Shown here one piece after another: positions 1 to 13,300 of a DNA stretch of 64,000 nt. The notes under the pieces were generated by a model that saw only the letters and a program-made list of their open reading frames with translations, had not been told where the DNA came from and did no database searches. The number at the start of each line of letters is the position of its first letter. The first letter of the stretch is position 1. The translations under genes and the position numbers were made by a program. The stretch comes from Saccharina japonica (lineage: Eukaryota; Sar; Phaeophyceae; Laminariales; Laminariaceae): NCBI GenBank assembly GCA_008828725.1, contig MEHQ01003762.1:129999-193998 (forward strand). Reading direction: 5' to 3'.

Positions 1-149
1 AATTGGCCGGAGTGGTTGCGGCGGGTCAGCACGACTTGGTGGCAGATGCCCCGCTCACTCCCGACGAGATGGACCTGACAGCTTCGGACAGACGAGCGGT
101 GAGGGCGGAGAGGAAGGAGCGGCGGAGGCGCCGACGGCAGATGATACAG
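1..149 (+). CDS. Main gene exon 1 (5' truncated by window edge)
   Basis: The window opens inside this exon, with two bases left over before the first complete codon at position 3. It is open for 49 codons, begins LAGVVAAGQHDL and ends in an Arg-rich stretch RRRRRRQMIQ. The exon appears to end at CAG followed by GCAAGA, the consensus of a GC donor, in phase 0. Joining to the exon at 2869 gives QMIQ-ARKEANDAAF without a frame break. There is no GT donor nearby in a usable phase. Confidence 0.6.
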
Positions 150-2169
150 GCAAGAAAAAAAAACTACTTATACACAGTAGGGGTGACGCGCGGTACGACA
201 GAGGCAGAGGTATACCTTTTTTTGGCTAAAGCGTTTTCGGAATGACCTATTAAAGGCTCCTTAACCCAAAATCGTCCGAATTTCGTTATTGCGTTGCACT
301 TTTTTTTCGGTTTGTACTCAAGGCCACGGGTAGAACCTTTATACTTTCCTCCAAAATCAGTTTTCAGACTACTGCAGGTATAGAGGTCCTCAAGTATTAA
401 GTCACCACCCTCAGAAGGCAAAAACATGGCCTGTATGCAGGTGCACCTCTACCGTAGCAGGTGTCCAGTACCTGTAAAACAAAAACTGAAATGCCTTAAC
501 CCATTCAGTATTCTACACTAATTCCAAGTAGTTTGTACCCAAAAACGGCGGACCAGTTCTAAAGGGGTTAACAACGTTTACCACTGCGCCCCTGGTTTTG
601 GGGGTGAAACACTTGATATTGTAATACGATCATTTTCGGAGTTGAAAAGGCGTTACCATCGGACATACTATCGGACAGATCATCAGTCTTCACGTTGATT
701 ATCTAGATCTTTCAGGGAAGATAGAGTTTTGATCTGTAGGATCTATAGCTCATTTTCCCGAGTGGGAGCCGTATGATCTGCCCGATCTATGACATGTTTC
801 CTGGATCCGACCTTCACTGCTGTGCAGATCCTGTACAACACCGCCTAACAGCAGATTAGGACTTAGATTATCTAGATCATGGTCTGTCCGTGGTTTTGTC
901 GCTTACCTCGGGGATTTCAGTACAGAGTAAAGTACATTGCTTCCGCTTGGTTTTGTTTGTGGGGTCGAGGATACCAGTAGACGCGGTGCCGAGATATGAA
1001 CAGGCGCATCAAGAGTTCTCCCCAGCACGCGCGGTCTTGTTTTCTTTTTCAACTGAAACGGAACCGAAATGGAATCGAAACGAACCGAAACGGAGCCGAA
1101 GCGGAGCCGAAACGGAGCTGAAATGGAACCGACACGGAACCAACACGGAACCGAAACGGTACCGAAACAGAATCGAAACGGAACCGAATCGGAACCCAAA
1201 CAAACCAAACGAAGCCGAAACCGAACCGACACGGAACCGACACGGAACCGAAACGGTACCGAGACGGAATCGAAACGGAACCGAAACGGATCCAACACGG
1301 ATCCAACACGGATCCGGAACAGAAAACGAACCGGAAGCGAAACGGTACCGAAACGGAATCAAAACGGAACCGAAACGGGACCGTATCTAGACAGAAACAG
1401 GATAAATACGGAACCGAAACGAAACGGAATCGAAGCGGAACCGAAATTGAACCGAAACGAAACAAAAAAAGAACCAAAACCTAACCGGAACCGAACCGAA
1501 ATGACACCTGAACGAAAAAGAAACCGAACCGAAACGGAGCCGAAGCGGAACCGAACTGGAACCGAAATAGACGGATATTTGTGTAACTGCAACAAGATTC
1601 GTCTCATCACTCGACGCGGTGCTCTACTTCGACCCGTTCATGCTGGCGCGGCTGTGATCGACCGTCGAGCTCGTCGGCAGCAGGGGCTGGCGAGAAATAT
1701 CGCACAATCTGACTTGTTTTGTTTTTATGAACCGACCCTTTCCACTTGCCGCGATGAAACAGGCACGGCGAATCCTGCCTGCTATGGTCCTGCGCGTCAT
1801 TTTCGAGCTGATGCTGGCGATTGACCTGCCGGTCGTTGAGTTCGGCGTGGCTACATCGACCGCGCTACTGGCTTGGCATCGTCGATGTAGCCACCCTGAA
1901 CTCAATTATCGGCAGATAAATCTCCAGCATTACCTCGTTAATGACGCGCAGGATAATAGAAGCACGAGTCGTCGGGCCTGTTTAATCGTGGCAAGGGGAA
2001 AGGGCCAGCTGATAACAATATATATATATACTTCGTATATATACGACGTGCCAGGTATACGATATTTCTCGCCAGCCCCTCCCACCGACGAGCTCGACGG
2101 CCGACCATAGCCGCGTCAGCATGAACGGGGCGAAGAAGAGCACCGTGTCGAGGGACGAGATAGTATTAA

Positions 2170-2246
<77 letters not shown>

Positions 2247-5200
2247 TTAATAGTAGCAGTAGCAGTAGCAGTAGCAGCAGCAGTGGCAGCAGTAGTAATA
2301 TGTACTTAATATCCACAATCTTATGCGTTTATATATGAGTGATCGTCTAGCCATGTTCAATCATCGTCGTGTGCTCCTGAGTTCAACCATTATCCCTCCA
2401 GGGGGGAGAGGGGGAAGAGGAGGAGGGAAGTGCCAGGACTTTGGTGGAGCGAGATTCCACGAGGGTACCAGTCGCGGCGCATCCCCTGAAAAAATCATGG
2501 GCTGGGCCTGGCCGCGGCCTTTCCTCTTAAAAAATGCCGGACAGGGCCGGGCAGCGGCCCACCAAACGTTGAATTAGTAGTACGTACTAATTAATTGTCT
2601 CAGCCATCCACCTAACCGGAACTGGAACGGAACAGAAACGGAGTCGAACCGGAACCGAACAAGAACCGAATTAACACCGAAACAGAACCGTATCGGGACC
2701 GAAATGGGACCGAATCGGGACCGAATCGGAACCGAAACGGCAAAAAAAACATTTTCTGCTCAAACGGAGCCAAAACGGACTCAAACCTAGGAAACTGTCG
2801 ATCTCACAGATGATATCCTATACCAGGGTATTTATTTGATGGTTTGCTAAAAAAAAAATCAAAAACAGGCACGAAAGGAAGCCAACGACGCAGCGTTCGC
2901 GATGGACGAGAGGGGCGGCGGAGAAGCCGCGCGCGCAGCGGCAGAGTCAGCGGCGAAGGAAGAAGCGACGAGCAGAAAGCCCCCTCGGATAGATGTGTCG
3001 AAGCTGGCCGATTTCCGTTACTCCAAGATCAAGGTGGGAGGAAGGGAAACACCATACATTAACATATATCGCGTGAAACTACTTTTGCTGCTGTAGTATA
3101 TATTTTGTGCTTGCCTGCCGAGAGTTTCAGCTAGCTTCGGAGCACGGCCACTTTTTTCGATAAAACGGTTTGAGGTACACTATTTGCGGGGGAGCATAGT
3201 AAATAGGACCTGCGGTAAACACAAAAACCTATATATTTACCTATTTTAACTGACAATATTTGGTCCTGTTTACTATGGTCCTCCGTAATAGTCTAAGGAC
3301 CTATGAATATTTTGTTTTGGGAATGCTGTGAATATGGCATGACTTGGCTGGACTTCACGGCTATTAGTTGTTATTAATAGTTGGGTGGCGAGCTAAGCCA
3401 GCTTAAAGTGACTTACGACTATTCGTTAAAAAAAACATAAAAAATAAGTCGAGCTGGTACAACCACGCCTTGTCAGACACGAAAAGCGCAGAACCCCTCA
3501 ACGTTTATATAGTAATATGAAGACCAGAAGGTCCTTATATTTGCGTCCAGGGTGGAATGTTTTGCCCATCCGCCCGAGATAATAACAGTAAGAAAGAAAA
3601 AAAAAGTAGCCACGCTATAAATAGTGTGGCTGCGCTTTTTTCCCTTGTTTGAAACTTGCCCGTGCTCGCTTCTGCCTACTTCTCTGTTCAGAGCGTTTAG
3701 ACAGAGATCACAGCAGTAGTACCCCCCCCCCACCTCCACTCGGGTACCGAGCGCGCGTATGCCCTGTCGTGTAAAAGTGCCGAGTGCACACCTTATCCTC
3801 TCACAATCGAAAGACCCCCACGACGGCGCATAAATCAAAATGAGCAGAGCGACGCGTATTTGGTTTTCGCCTGCGCGTCTTGAAACAAGCCACAGTAAGT
3901 GAGGGGTTTTCAAGGGTTTCGATCGGGAGTTTTCCTGGAATATTCCTAGGGTTCGGCTAAAACGAAGAACGGTCCAAACTTAGCACCCTGCTCCCGCTTG
4001 GAACCATGATCCCAAGCGAACGTGGTCCCACCAGGGCCTGAGACAAAGTAATCGGGACCTACGATGGCCCCGAAAACTGGGCTATCTCCTTATGTGTACA
4101 CACCCATTTTGGTTATGATTACAATGCTTATCCCGTAACAGCCTCCGGCAGGGTCCAACAAGAAACTCTGATCCCATTCTAAGCCCGCCACCACCCTGAT
4201 TGTGGGGCTAGATTGTGGTTTTCAGGAACATTCCCAGAATTTTCCCCATCGACACACGAACACTTTCTCTTGTACGTATAGTATTTCAAACCACACAACG
4301 ACTTTTGTTCCAACCTGTTGGTGTGTGTGTGCTTTGTTTTGTTTGTTTGTTTGTTTGCTTGTTTCTTGTGTGCTTGCTGTTTTTTTTTTTTTTCAGGAGA
4401 CTCTGTCGTTGGGGAGCAGCGAGCAGGAGTGGGTGAGCGATGACCTGTACGAGGCCTCGTCCCAAGCTGCGAGCGAGCGTGCGCTCGGGTGTACCCTTCC
4501 TCCCCAGGCAAGAGCGTTGCTTATCCGCGGTGTTGTACTGGTGTAAGGGGGTACACCATCGCTTTTCGTGTGAAAGCGTGACCTGTGATAGCTTGCAAAG
4601 CTCGAAAGAAATGTAGCGCCAAACCAAACTTAACCAAGCCAAACCAAACCAAACCAAACCAAACCAGCTTCACGCCTCCCCGGCTCGAAACCCACCCGAA
4701 CCAAGTCAAACCAAACCAAACTAAACCAAACCAAAGCGGCTTCACGCCTCCCCGGTTCGAAACCCACCCGAACCAAACCATAACCAAACCAAACCAAAAC
4801 AAACCAGCTTCACGCCTCCCCCCCCCCACTGGAAACCCACCCGAACCGAAACAGTTCTACGGGTCGGGGGCGCGGCCTCGATTCTTCGACCTTTACCGTC
4901 TGGTCCACCGCCAAAAACAAACAGTGGAAGACGAGGCTCTCGAAGAATCGGAGTTTACGCCACGGAGGCTTTTTCTTCGTGATTCGCTGACCCGGGGACG
5001 CTCGCCCTCGCCTACGGTCCTGCGCAGCAAAATCGACCCGCACCATTTGGATCTAGGTGAGACGCCTCGGACGAACCATCAGCCCCCGCTTCATGATGAT
5101 CTCGACTTTTCAGGGTAGATTCTACGGAGCAGGTACTCGTTTAGTCTGTATGTGGATGGTATGCTTGCAACAAGCTGTGCACATTGTCGGATGTGCAAAT

Positions 5201-5259
5201 GGAATCACAATAATATATTCCTGATTTGTGGGATCTGTAGCTCATCATGCTGCCGGGAA

Positions 5260-5310
<51 letters not shown>

Positions 5311-7267
5311 ATGTCCTGCATGATCGAGGGCGTGTTTCCTGGGTAGGATTGATCTGTACTAGACAGATCATGCACAACGTATCATAGCGGCAGGGTAGGA
5401 TCTGGATGATCTGTAGATGATCGATCTGTAGATCATCTATCTGTAGATGATGTGTGCGATACTGCAAACAGTAAAGCTGTGGATAAGGCATGCCTTGGCT
5501 GGACTCCACTGTCCCAAAATATAAGCACCGCTTGAATACAACATGATCACAAAAGAGTTCCTTATATATAAGGACATAGTTGGGCGAAGGTGGTCCGGTC
5601 GCGCTTCAGACCAAGCGCGGTCTGTCTACTCACGACAGCAGTGGCGGGAAAATAAATCGAGATTGCGTTTGATACTCCCCACTCTTGCTTCCTGCAAAAC
5701 TATCGCTGTAGTGGACAAACACTGTTAGTGGATCTTCCTAAGGTAGCTTATTAGGCACTCTGATTGGCCAAGCAAGCACTGACCACTGGCATAGGGTTCG
5801 GGTTAGGGTTAGGGTTAGGGTTCGATCTGAGGGTCAACATACTACTACCAAGACAAAAACCTCCTTTTAAAGATCCACTATCGCCCTTTGTCCAGCCCTC
5901 AACTATCGAGTCGTTTTCGGGGCTACACCTACAATAACTTAGGTTTCTAACATATGGTGGCTGTGGGCGACAAGCCTGGTCACCGGTACCTATATGTTTT
6001 GCCGCCAAAGACGAAAAATGCCTATACTCGTTATCACGAGGGTTGGGTGTCAAGACACTTACTACGTGATCCGCTAGCCACGCGGCCCAGATTCCCAGGT
6101 TGTTCCCGGTTGTTCCCGAGCCGTATCACACGCTGTGAGGGCAACCTGTCAGCTTTTGTTCATTGGAAGGAGCTATCTATTAGGGTTGCTTGAGTTACGT
6201 GACTGTAAGAACCATACGTCGGACAGATCATGATCTATCTATCTACGGTAGACCATCTAGAGCCTAACCTACCGTTATGATTTGTTGTGCAGGATCTATA
6301 TAGTACAGATCCAACCTGCTGTAGATCATGCAGATTATGACTCCCGCGGGGCAAACATGAGCTAGATCATACCGGTACAGATCATACAGATCATACAGAT
6401 CATACAATATCGGGAATAGTCTGCCTGAAAGTCTAGATCATCAGTGGGATGATCATACTGTATATGATCTGTCTGATGTGTGGAAGTAGGTACAGTAACC
6501 TAACAGGTAGCCCCTTCTGACGGGAACAGCTCTAAACTTGGTCCGACACGGGTTCACGGGTCCACATTTGGCGTCGTCGAGGACACGGGTTCGAATCTCA
6601 CTTCGAACTTTTCTTTTATAGACACGCTTGCGCGTGCGTCCCTAAAAAACACGTCTCCCTGGTTCCCCAGGTATTGAAACGAAGCGGGTAGGTCAACGTA
6701 CGGCCGTATACGGTACCGACGTCCCAAATATCCCGCCGTTCAGAGGGGGGGGAGTGTTATAAGGATTACCCTGGGCTGGGTAATCGATCGATATTTTACC
6801 TTTATAGCTCAGCAGGTAAGACCCTCACACTAGCGGCGACGAAACGCGAACGACGGAGGTTTGCGGTGTGATGATCACTACCTCATGGCGGGTTATCGAC
6901 ACAGGTGGCCGGGACGCTCCCCTTGTACAATGTCGGCGTAAAAACACTCCTTGTGGGGACATCGAACGAGGTAGCACCATTATTAGGGGTACCGAATCGA
7001 GAGGCTGCCGGCACCTTGAGGAGTTTACTACATTGTTCAATGTCCCCATAATAATTGCTTTTTTATCGCCCACATTGTGCAAGTCCCGGCCATCTGCGAC
7101 GAAGTACCGCCTAGCCTTCACAAAAAAAACGGCTGAGAAAAATTATATGGCTTCATCCAATCCCCATAAGATCTACACTGGAAAAATGAACGGCGGCAGC
7201 GGAAAAATGAACGCTGGATTGAAAGAGAAGCCGGCTCGAAGCTGCCCAATTATACGGATTGTCTTTT

Positions 7268-7309
<42 letters not shown>

Positions 7310-10300
7310 TTCCGTTGAAGAAGCGCAGCATCGGCCGCTTTTTTTAGCGGGTCTGCAATACACAGCACCAACAATATCTCCTGGTAGAGTAAATCAACTC
7401 CCCGGGACACAATGCAGGGCCAAGAGGAGGATACTACAAGGACGCAGGAAAGGGAGACATGCTGCTGTAGGGGCAGCACTCTTCAGCCAAAACAATGGTT
7501 GCGACTGCCTATTATTTACCGGGTACCATAGTAAACAGGACCAGACATCGTTAGTAAAAATAGGCAAATATATATATATATACATATTTTTGTCGTGTAC
7601 CGTAGGTCCTGTTTAATATGGTCCCATAAAAATAGTATACTCCTCAAACTATTGCATCATTTGTTTTTCGATTTTGTTTTTTTTTTTCGATTTTTTTCTT
7701 CATACCTAGGCCAGGTTGTCATTTTTTCATCTTATTTTCTCATAAATCGGTTGTCGGGTGGCCTCCTCCAGGAATATAGCTCCTATACTAAAACCAAGTG
7801 ATTATCATAACCCTCATAAAATGGAGGTGCTGTACACGATACCCCTACGGAAGCGTTCACCGGACAGACAGTATCATACCCAGTTAACCTGTTTGCCGAA
7901 ATGAAACTACATCAACCATGTCATAGCTTTATTTATTTCCCCCTGGCTTGTTTTTTTTCCCCGTCTCATTACCGGCAGCGTTTCAGGGCTTGGGAGACGA
8001 AATTGGATTGTCCTTGGCGGCCACGCTCCCGCACCTCCCACTCCTCACCTCGATGAGCCTCAGGGACAACCGGCTCACCGACGCCTCCTTGGTGAGCAAA
8101 CCCACTTTCGATTGTCGACACACAAGTTAAACAGAAAATTACAAAAAACACAAATGAGAAAATCATCAAAACCGCCATAAAAAAGGTGTACCGATGTTTG
8201 TTTTTTACGACAGTTGACGGGGTAAGAAAATCAGCTCAAGGTCCAACCCACCAAAAAGAGAGAGATGTGAGGTAGTGTTCATAGTTCATAGTTTTCTGTC
8301 GTGGTAAATAGACCGTTGTTTTGCCAAATGTCCCTGGAGACTCCAGAAACGTTTTATTTCTGAGGTCGACCACGGAGAAGGGGACCAAAGTTGAAAAATA
8401 CGTTGTCAGAAAGCTCGCGATCAGATCGTTCCAAAAACGTTTATCGTCTCCCCCTTCTGTCAAAATTAATGAATCAGCACAAGCTCAAGTCGTCAATTAT
8501 TCAATTAACTTAATCCATCCCTACCCCTATCATTGTAGGAAAATAAATTAAAAACAAGGGCAACGAATCGCACCTCCCTATTTTTTGTTCTTTCTGTTCC
8601 TTTGCGTCGGGGGACACCCTTTTGAACAAGGAGTACATCATCGCGGAGGCCATCCAAATGAAGTCTCTGACGTCGCTGGACCTTTCGAGCAACAAGATCG
8701 ACCACAGCGCGCTCGCTCTCAGGGAGTACGTCGCGTCGTCGAGGTAAGTCAGCTTGGTTGGATGGTAGCTGAAAAAACAAAACAAGGGGGCTTTTTGGCG
8801 TCAGTGCGCCTTTCCGAGTAATTCCACGGTAGGGGCTAGTGTTGTGGTACTGCTTGAATTATGTGGAAATGCCGGTAAATGCCTGGTAATAGGTATTGCG
8901 GTCGTATCGGTAGTACTTGGAAGGCGTATCTTAGATGGAAACCAGGGGTTTCCAAGGCGGGGCAACCCGAGCCTTCAGCTATTTCAGTATTTGTCTTGCT
9001 AAAAGGGAGCAAAGCTGCTTTTCTTCTTAAGCAAACAACAACAAGTGAGTACCAACGAGTGCCTACTCAATAGGAAAACCGGGTAAGGGATACTCTGGTG
9101 TCCTTGCCTGAATCATACTGCATTTCCACTTTTTTGGCTCAATATTTTTTTATGGCCGGCTGGGCTCCTCATGCGATATACAGAAAAGGCGCAATTTGCT
9201 ATTGCATACCTGGTACCGGTCTGTATTATACCGATGTTCTCGCGCGTATATAAAAAAACACATTTCGCGAACACGCGGTCACAGAGAGCTATACAAGGCG
9301 TGGGGAGACACCTACTGGCATACCCTGGAACACAAAACCCAGCAGGCACAACCAATCGTTATTACGAAATCCCACTGCCTCGATAACATCGCGCCGCGTC
9401 CCTCCGCCCGCCCCCCCCGCGTCTCCAAACTTGCCACCGCTACGGTCGCATTGTGCCACCGGTTTGATGACATCGCGCCGCCCCCCCCCCGCACGTCTCC
9501 GAACTTGTCAATCGTTGATGCGGCAGCTGCACCCTTGAGCGGCTATCACTGTCCAACGCCGACGTGGACGATGATGAGTGCCACGACCTCATGGAGGTAC
9601 TTACGTACGTACAGAGAGCGGCATGGGCATGGTTGTTTGTGGAGAAAAGCAGAACTTGGGCGGGTATATATGGCCCATTTTAATCGTCTCCTTTACCAAA
9701 TAAATAGGACCACATACTGTTAGTAAAAATAGATATAAAAAACAGATACGTAGTTTTCGTTTTTTGTGGACCGTAGTCTTCCTTAGGCGCGCGTCTGTTC
9801 GCGAAGAGTCACTCACTACCAAAGCAAAACACCACGCAGTAAATACCCACCCACCCATTTACTACCAGGTATTGTACGCCACTGTAGTCAAATTTTCTCG
9901 TATCATGCATACGTACACAGCTAGTGTGTGACAACCATTGTCTCGAACGAGGTGGCAATAACCTCTACTTACTACTCTCTACTTTATGACAATCTGTCCG
10001 AACGCCACGGCTTGCACATAGGCGCTGGCGAGGAACCTGTCTGTGGAGGTGATCGACCTGAGCCACAACATGATAGGCGAGAAGGAAACTTACAACTTCG
10101 TGCGTCCGGACTACACCACCGGCGGAGAGGCGGCGGCCGACATGCTCGAGGTTTGACGATTGACCTCGGCGTCGCGCTCGTTTCAATTTTTCCACGTTTG
10201 GGACATTCTTCTGGCGGACGCAAACATGAACTTGAGAAAAACACGATTTGCGGCAATAAATCGCTGTCACGATTCAGGGCAATAAATCGCGATTCGTGAC

Positions 10301-13300
10301 AATCATTCGCTGTCACGCTTCATGGCAGTTAGTTGCGATTCGTGACCATGTACCACGATGACAAATACCTGTACACGATTCGTAGCAATAAATCAATATT
10401 CACGGCAATAAATGCATCACGATCCGTGACAATACATACATACCAGTGTAGGATTCGTGGCGATATATCAAGAACGTGACATAAACAATACCCGTTTCGC
10501 GAAAACCAGTCAAGAATCGTGACAAATAACTCACCATTCGTGACAACGCACAGGGTGGGCGTTACGATAGGGCATGCCTTATATATGCATAGCCCTTTTT
10601 TTGCCTTTTGAGGCAATAGTTTAATATTTGTGTCACTGAGACTGATGGGGCTTCTCAGCTAACAAAAATACTCAATAAGGCATGCCTTATCACTCAATAA
10701 GACGTATGCCCTAGAAGGCATGCCTTATTAACCAATAAGGCATGCCTTATCACCCTATAAGAGATACTTTATCACTCAATAAGGCACGTGCCTTATAAGG
10801 CACGCCTTATCACCCAATAAGGCATGCGCTTTGCAAGGCATGCCTCATCGTTTTTATGCAAACCTTGCTCGTCGGGTGAAGCGCACACCTTTTCTTGAAG
10901 CCTTTTTTTTTTGGGGGGGGGGGGGGGGGGGTCGAAATTGTAGGGCTTCTCGAGCGAGGATATCCTCAGGAAAACTGCATGCGCACTCACCCGCCCCCTC
11001 CCTCCAAGGTGAACGTTACGCTGCTAACCCTTGACCTTCCTTTCCCGAAATCATCATGCAGGCGAACATTACGCTGCAAACCCTTGACCTGAGCTGGAAC
11101 AGCGTGAGGATGGCCAGCGGCGTCGCCCTCGGGCAGTCCCTAGCCCACAACAGCGCGCTAACGGAGCTGAAGCTCGCGCACAACAGCCTTGCCGACGCCG
11201 GGGTGCAGGCGGTAAGCGGACACTTATACTGGCAATACTGTGTGACGGTAGGGTGCTGGGGTGACCAGTAGGATACTGAGGAGCCATGCTACGGGGTAGA
11301 GGAGTATGTTTTTTCCGATGAGTACTGTTTGACAGTAGGTTGCTGTGGTGACCAGTAGAGTACTCCTGAGCTATGCTACGGGGTAGATGGGGTACTGTGT
11401 GACAGTAGGGTACTGCCGTGTGACAGTATGGTACTGCCGTGTCCAATAGAGTACTGCTATGCTAAATACCGGTAGTTTTTTTGTGTTCAACGGAAAAATA
11501 CTGTGCGACAGTAGGGTACTGTGGTGAGCAGTAGAGTACTGCTATGCCATGCTACGGGGTAGACTTTTGTTTTTATTCGTAAAATACTGTGTGGCAGTAG
11601 TGTACTGCAGTGACCAGTATAGGCCAGCTGAGCCTTTCCGCTACAATGCGGCAGAGGAGGTACTTTTACTGGTAAATACTGTGTGACAGTAGGTTATTGC
11701 GGTGAACAGTAGAGTACTGCCGGGACAGGCCACGGTAGAGAGGTTGACTGGCGGGGGATCCTTCAACTGAAGAAGTGTAGTATGTTACTCCGACCGTGAA
11801 TATAATCCCCGTCGGGATTCTGATATGAACATCAAACGGGTCTAATAATCCCGGCCAGAGAGGTATCTTGTTTGTTTTCACGCCCCTAGCCATTAGGTTT
11901 GTTCATCGCGTGGAGCGTACATTTTTTCACCAAAAAAATTGAGCTGTGGGCTACTTTGTATTTATGCTTTACCCCATCACATCTATCATTATTTGCGCCT
12001 TGTCTTTCTGCAGCTCCCTCCATTTTCGTTACTAGGATCCGGGGATATATAAGGGACACCCCACCCCCCCCCCCTTCCCCCGCCTTCCCCTTCGCAACGG
12101 GGACAGTTCAGCTCCTCAAGAGGAGAACCGAATAAACGAGTTGCATTTAGCTCGTTGCTTCAAAAATCGTCTTCTGATTTTTTTTCCCACGAAAAACTTG
12201 GTTCAAGGCCTTTCTTTCATCTCGCCCGTATATATCTCTACCCTTCAGCAGTGAACCCAATTTTTCATTTGTTTTTTTCCACGAAGGTTTCATTCGAGAC
12301 GTCCCTCTCTCTCTCTCTCTCCAACCTGTGATGATGTGAGGACCGGCAGATAGCGCAGTCTCTCCGGTCGAACGGGAGCTTGAAAATGCTGGACATCTCC
12401 TTCAACAACTTGAAGCCGAGGGCGGCCATGGTCCTCGCCAACGCGCTCCTGGACAACGCGTGAGTTACGCCACTGTAGGGGAACCAGAGAGAAAATATGT
12501 TCACTGACGGCCCGTTACCCAAGAACCGAACACCGATCATGCGCGCACGGCCGACGTCACCAACTCTCAAACCTATAATTGTACAGTATTGGTCCCTCTA
12601 TAGTGCCGGTTGAATAGTGCCGGTTGCCCTCTATAGTGCCGGTAAAACCGCTTGGCACAGATGGGATTAACCAGTGTGGCAGAGTGCGGAGTAGTAGTGC
12701 CGGTTGTCGTTATAGTGCCGGTATTGTTGACTCTGACGCATACCGGCACTATAGCGACAACCGGCACTACTACTGTAGAAATTTCGGGAATTGCTGGTGT
12801 CCGCCACGATATTGTTTCGCCGAAAATTACCAGGGATGTTCACGGTTTGGAGCACACCTCGCGGACCAGGTCGGGTCGAGCCGGGAAACGGTGCGCGAAC
12901 CCGATCTGTGAAAATTTGAAAGCCTTCTGACCCGACCCGACCCGACCCGACCCGACCCGTGAAATTTCGAAAAATTCTTGACCCGATCCGCGGGTTTTTG
13001 TTGCCATCGCACCCCTAAAATTCTCGTTAAATAGTCGTTAGATACCTCTGGCCAGAAAAGTTCTCAAGGGGTGTCTTCCAGGTGATCAGAGCTCTGAGAA
13101 CCTGTTCTCTACATAAATATGGCGTCGATTCAAATAATGCTGTGTTTTGGTGCGTTGAATAGCTTAAATTACTCTTGAGCCAGCACGTGAGAGGTTGGGG
13201 TCGAAACGACACATTGTCGAAACCGTCATGCACATCCAAGTCTCCTGCACGTGTTCAGGACTTATCGCTAAGTATCACCCCCCCCCCCCCCGCTCCTCTC

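Larger units (their letters stand above)
150..2868 (+). other. Intron 1 (GC-AG), repeat filled
   Basis: The intron holds a dispersed repeat (about 190-480), GATC-rich degraded sequence (about 660-880), a GAACCGAAACGG array, a fold-back element, a TAG microsatellite and a second GAACCG block. I saw no other exon. Confidence 0.5.
5057..7978 (+). other. Intron 4 (2.9 kb), repeat filled
   Basis: Holds a 50-base G run, two GATC-rich elements, a short telomere-like tract, two tRNA-like relics, a GA microsatellite and an M1 MITE, each listed separately. No exon was recognised. Confidence 0.6.

Noticed and set aside
1049..1824. Long overlapping ORFs on both strands
   Set aside because: They arise from the stop-poor GAACCGAAACGG repeat; residues repeat and there is no domain.
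6795..6870. Functional tRNA gene (TAGCTCAGCAGGTAAGAC)
   Set aside because: An A-box-like start is present, but no acceptor stem or T-loop in the right place; probably a SINE relic.
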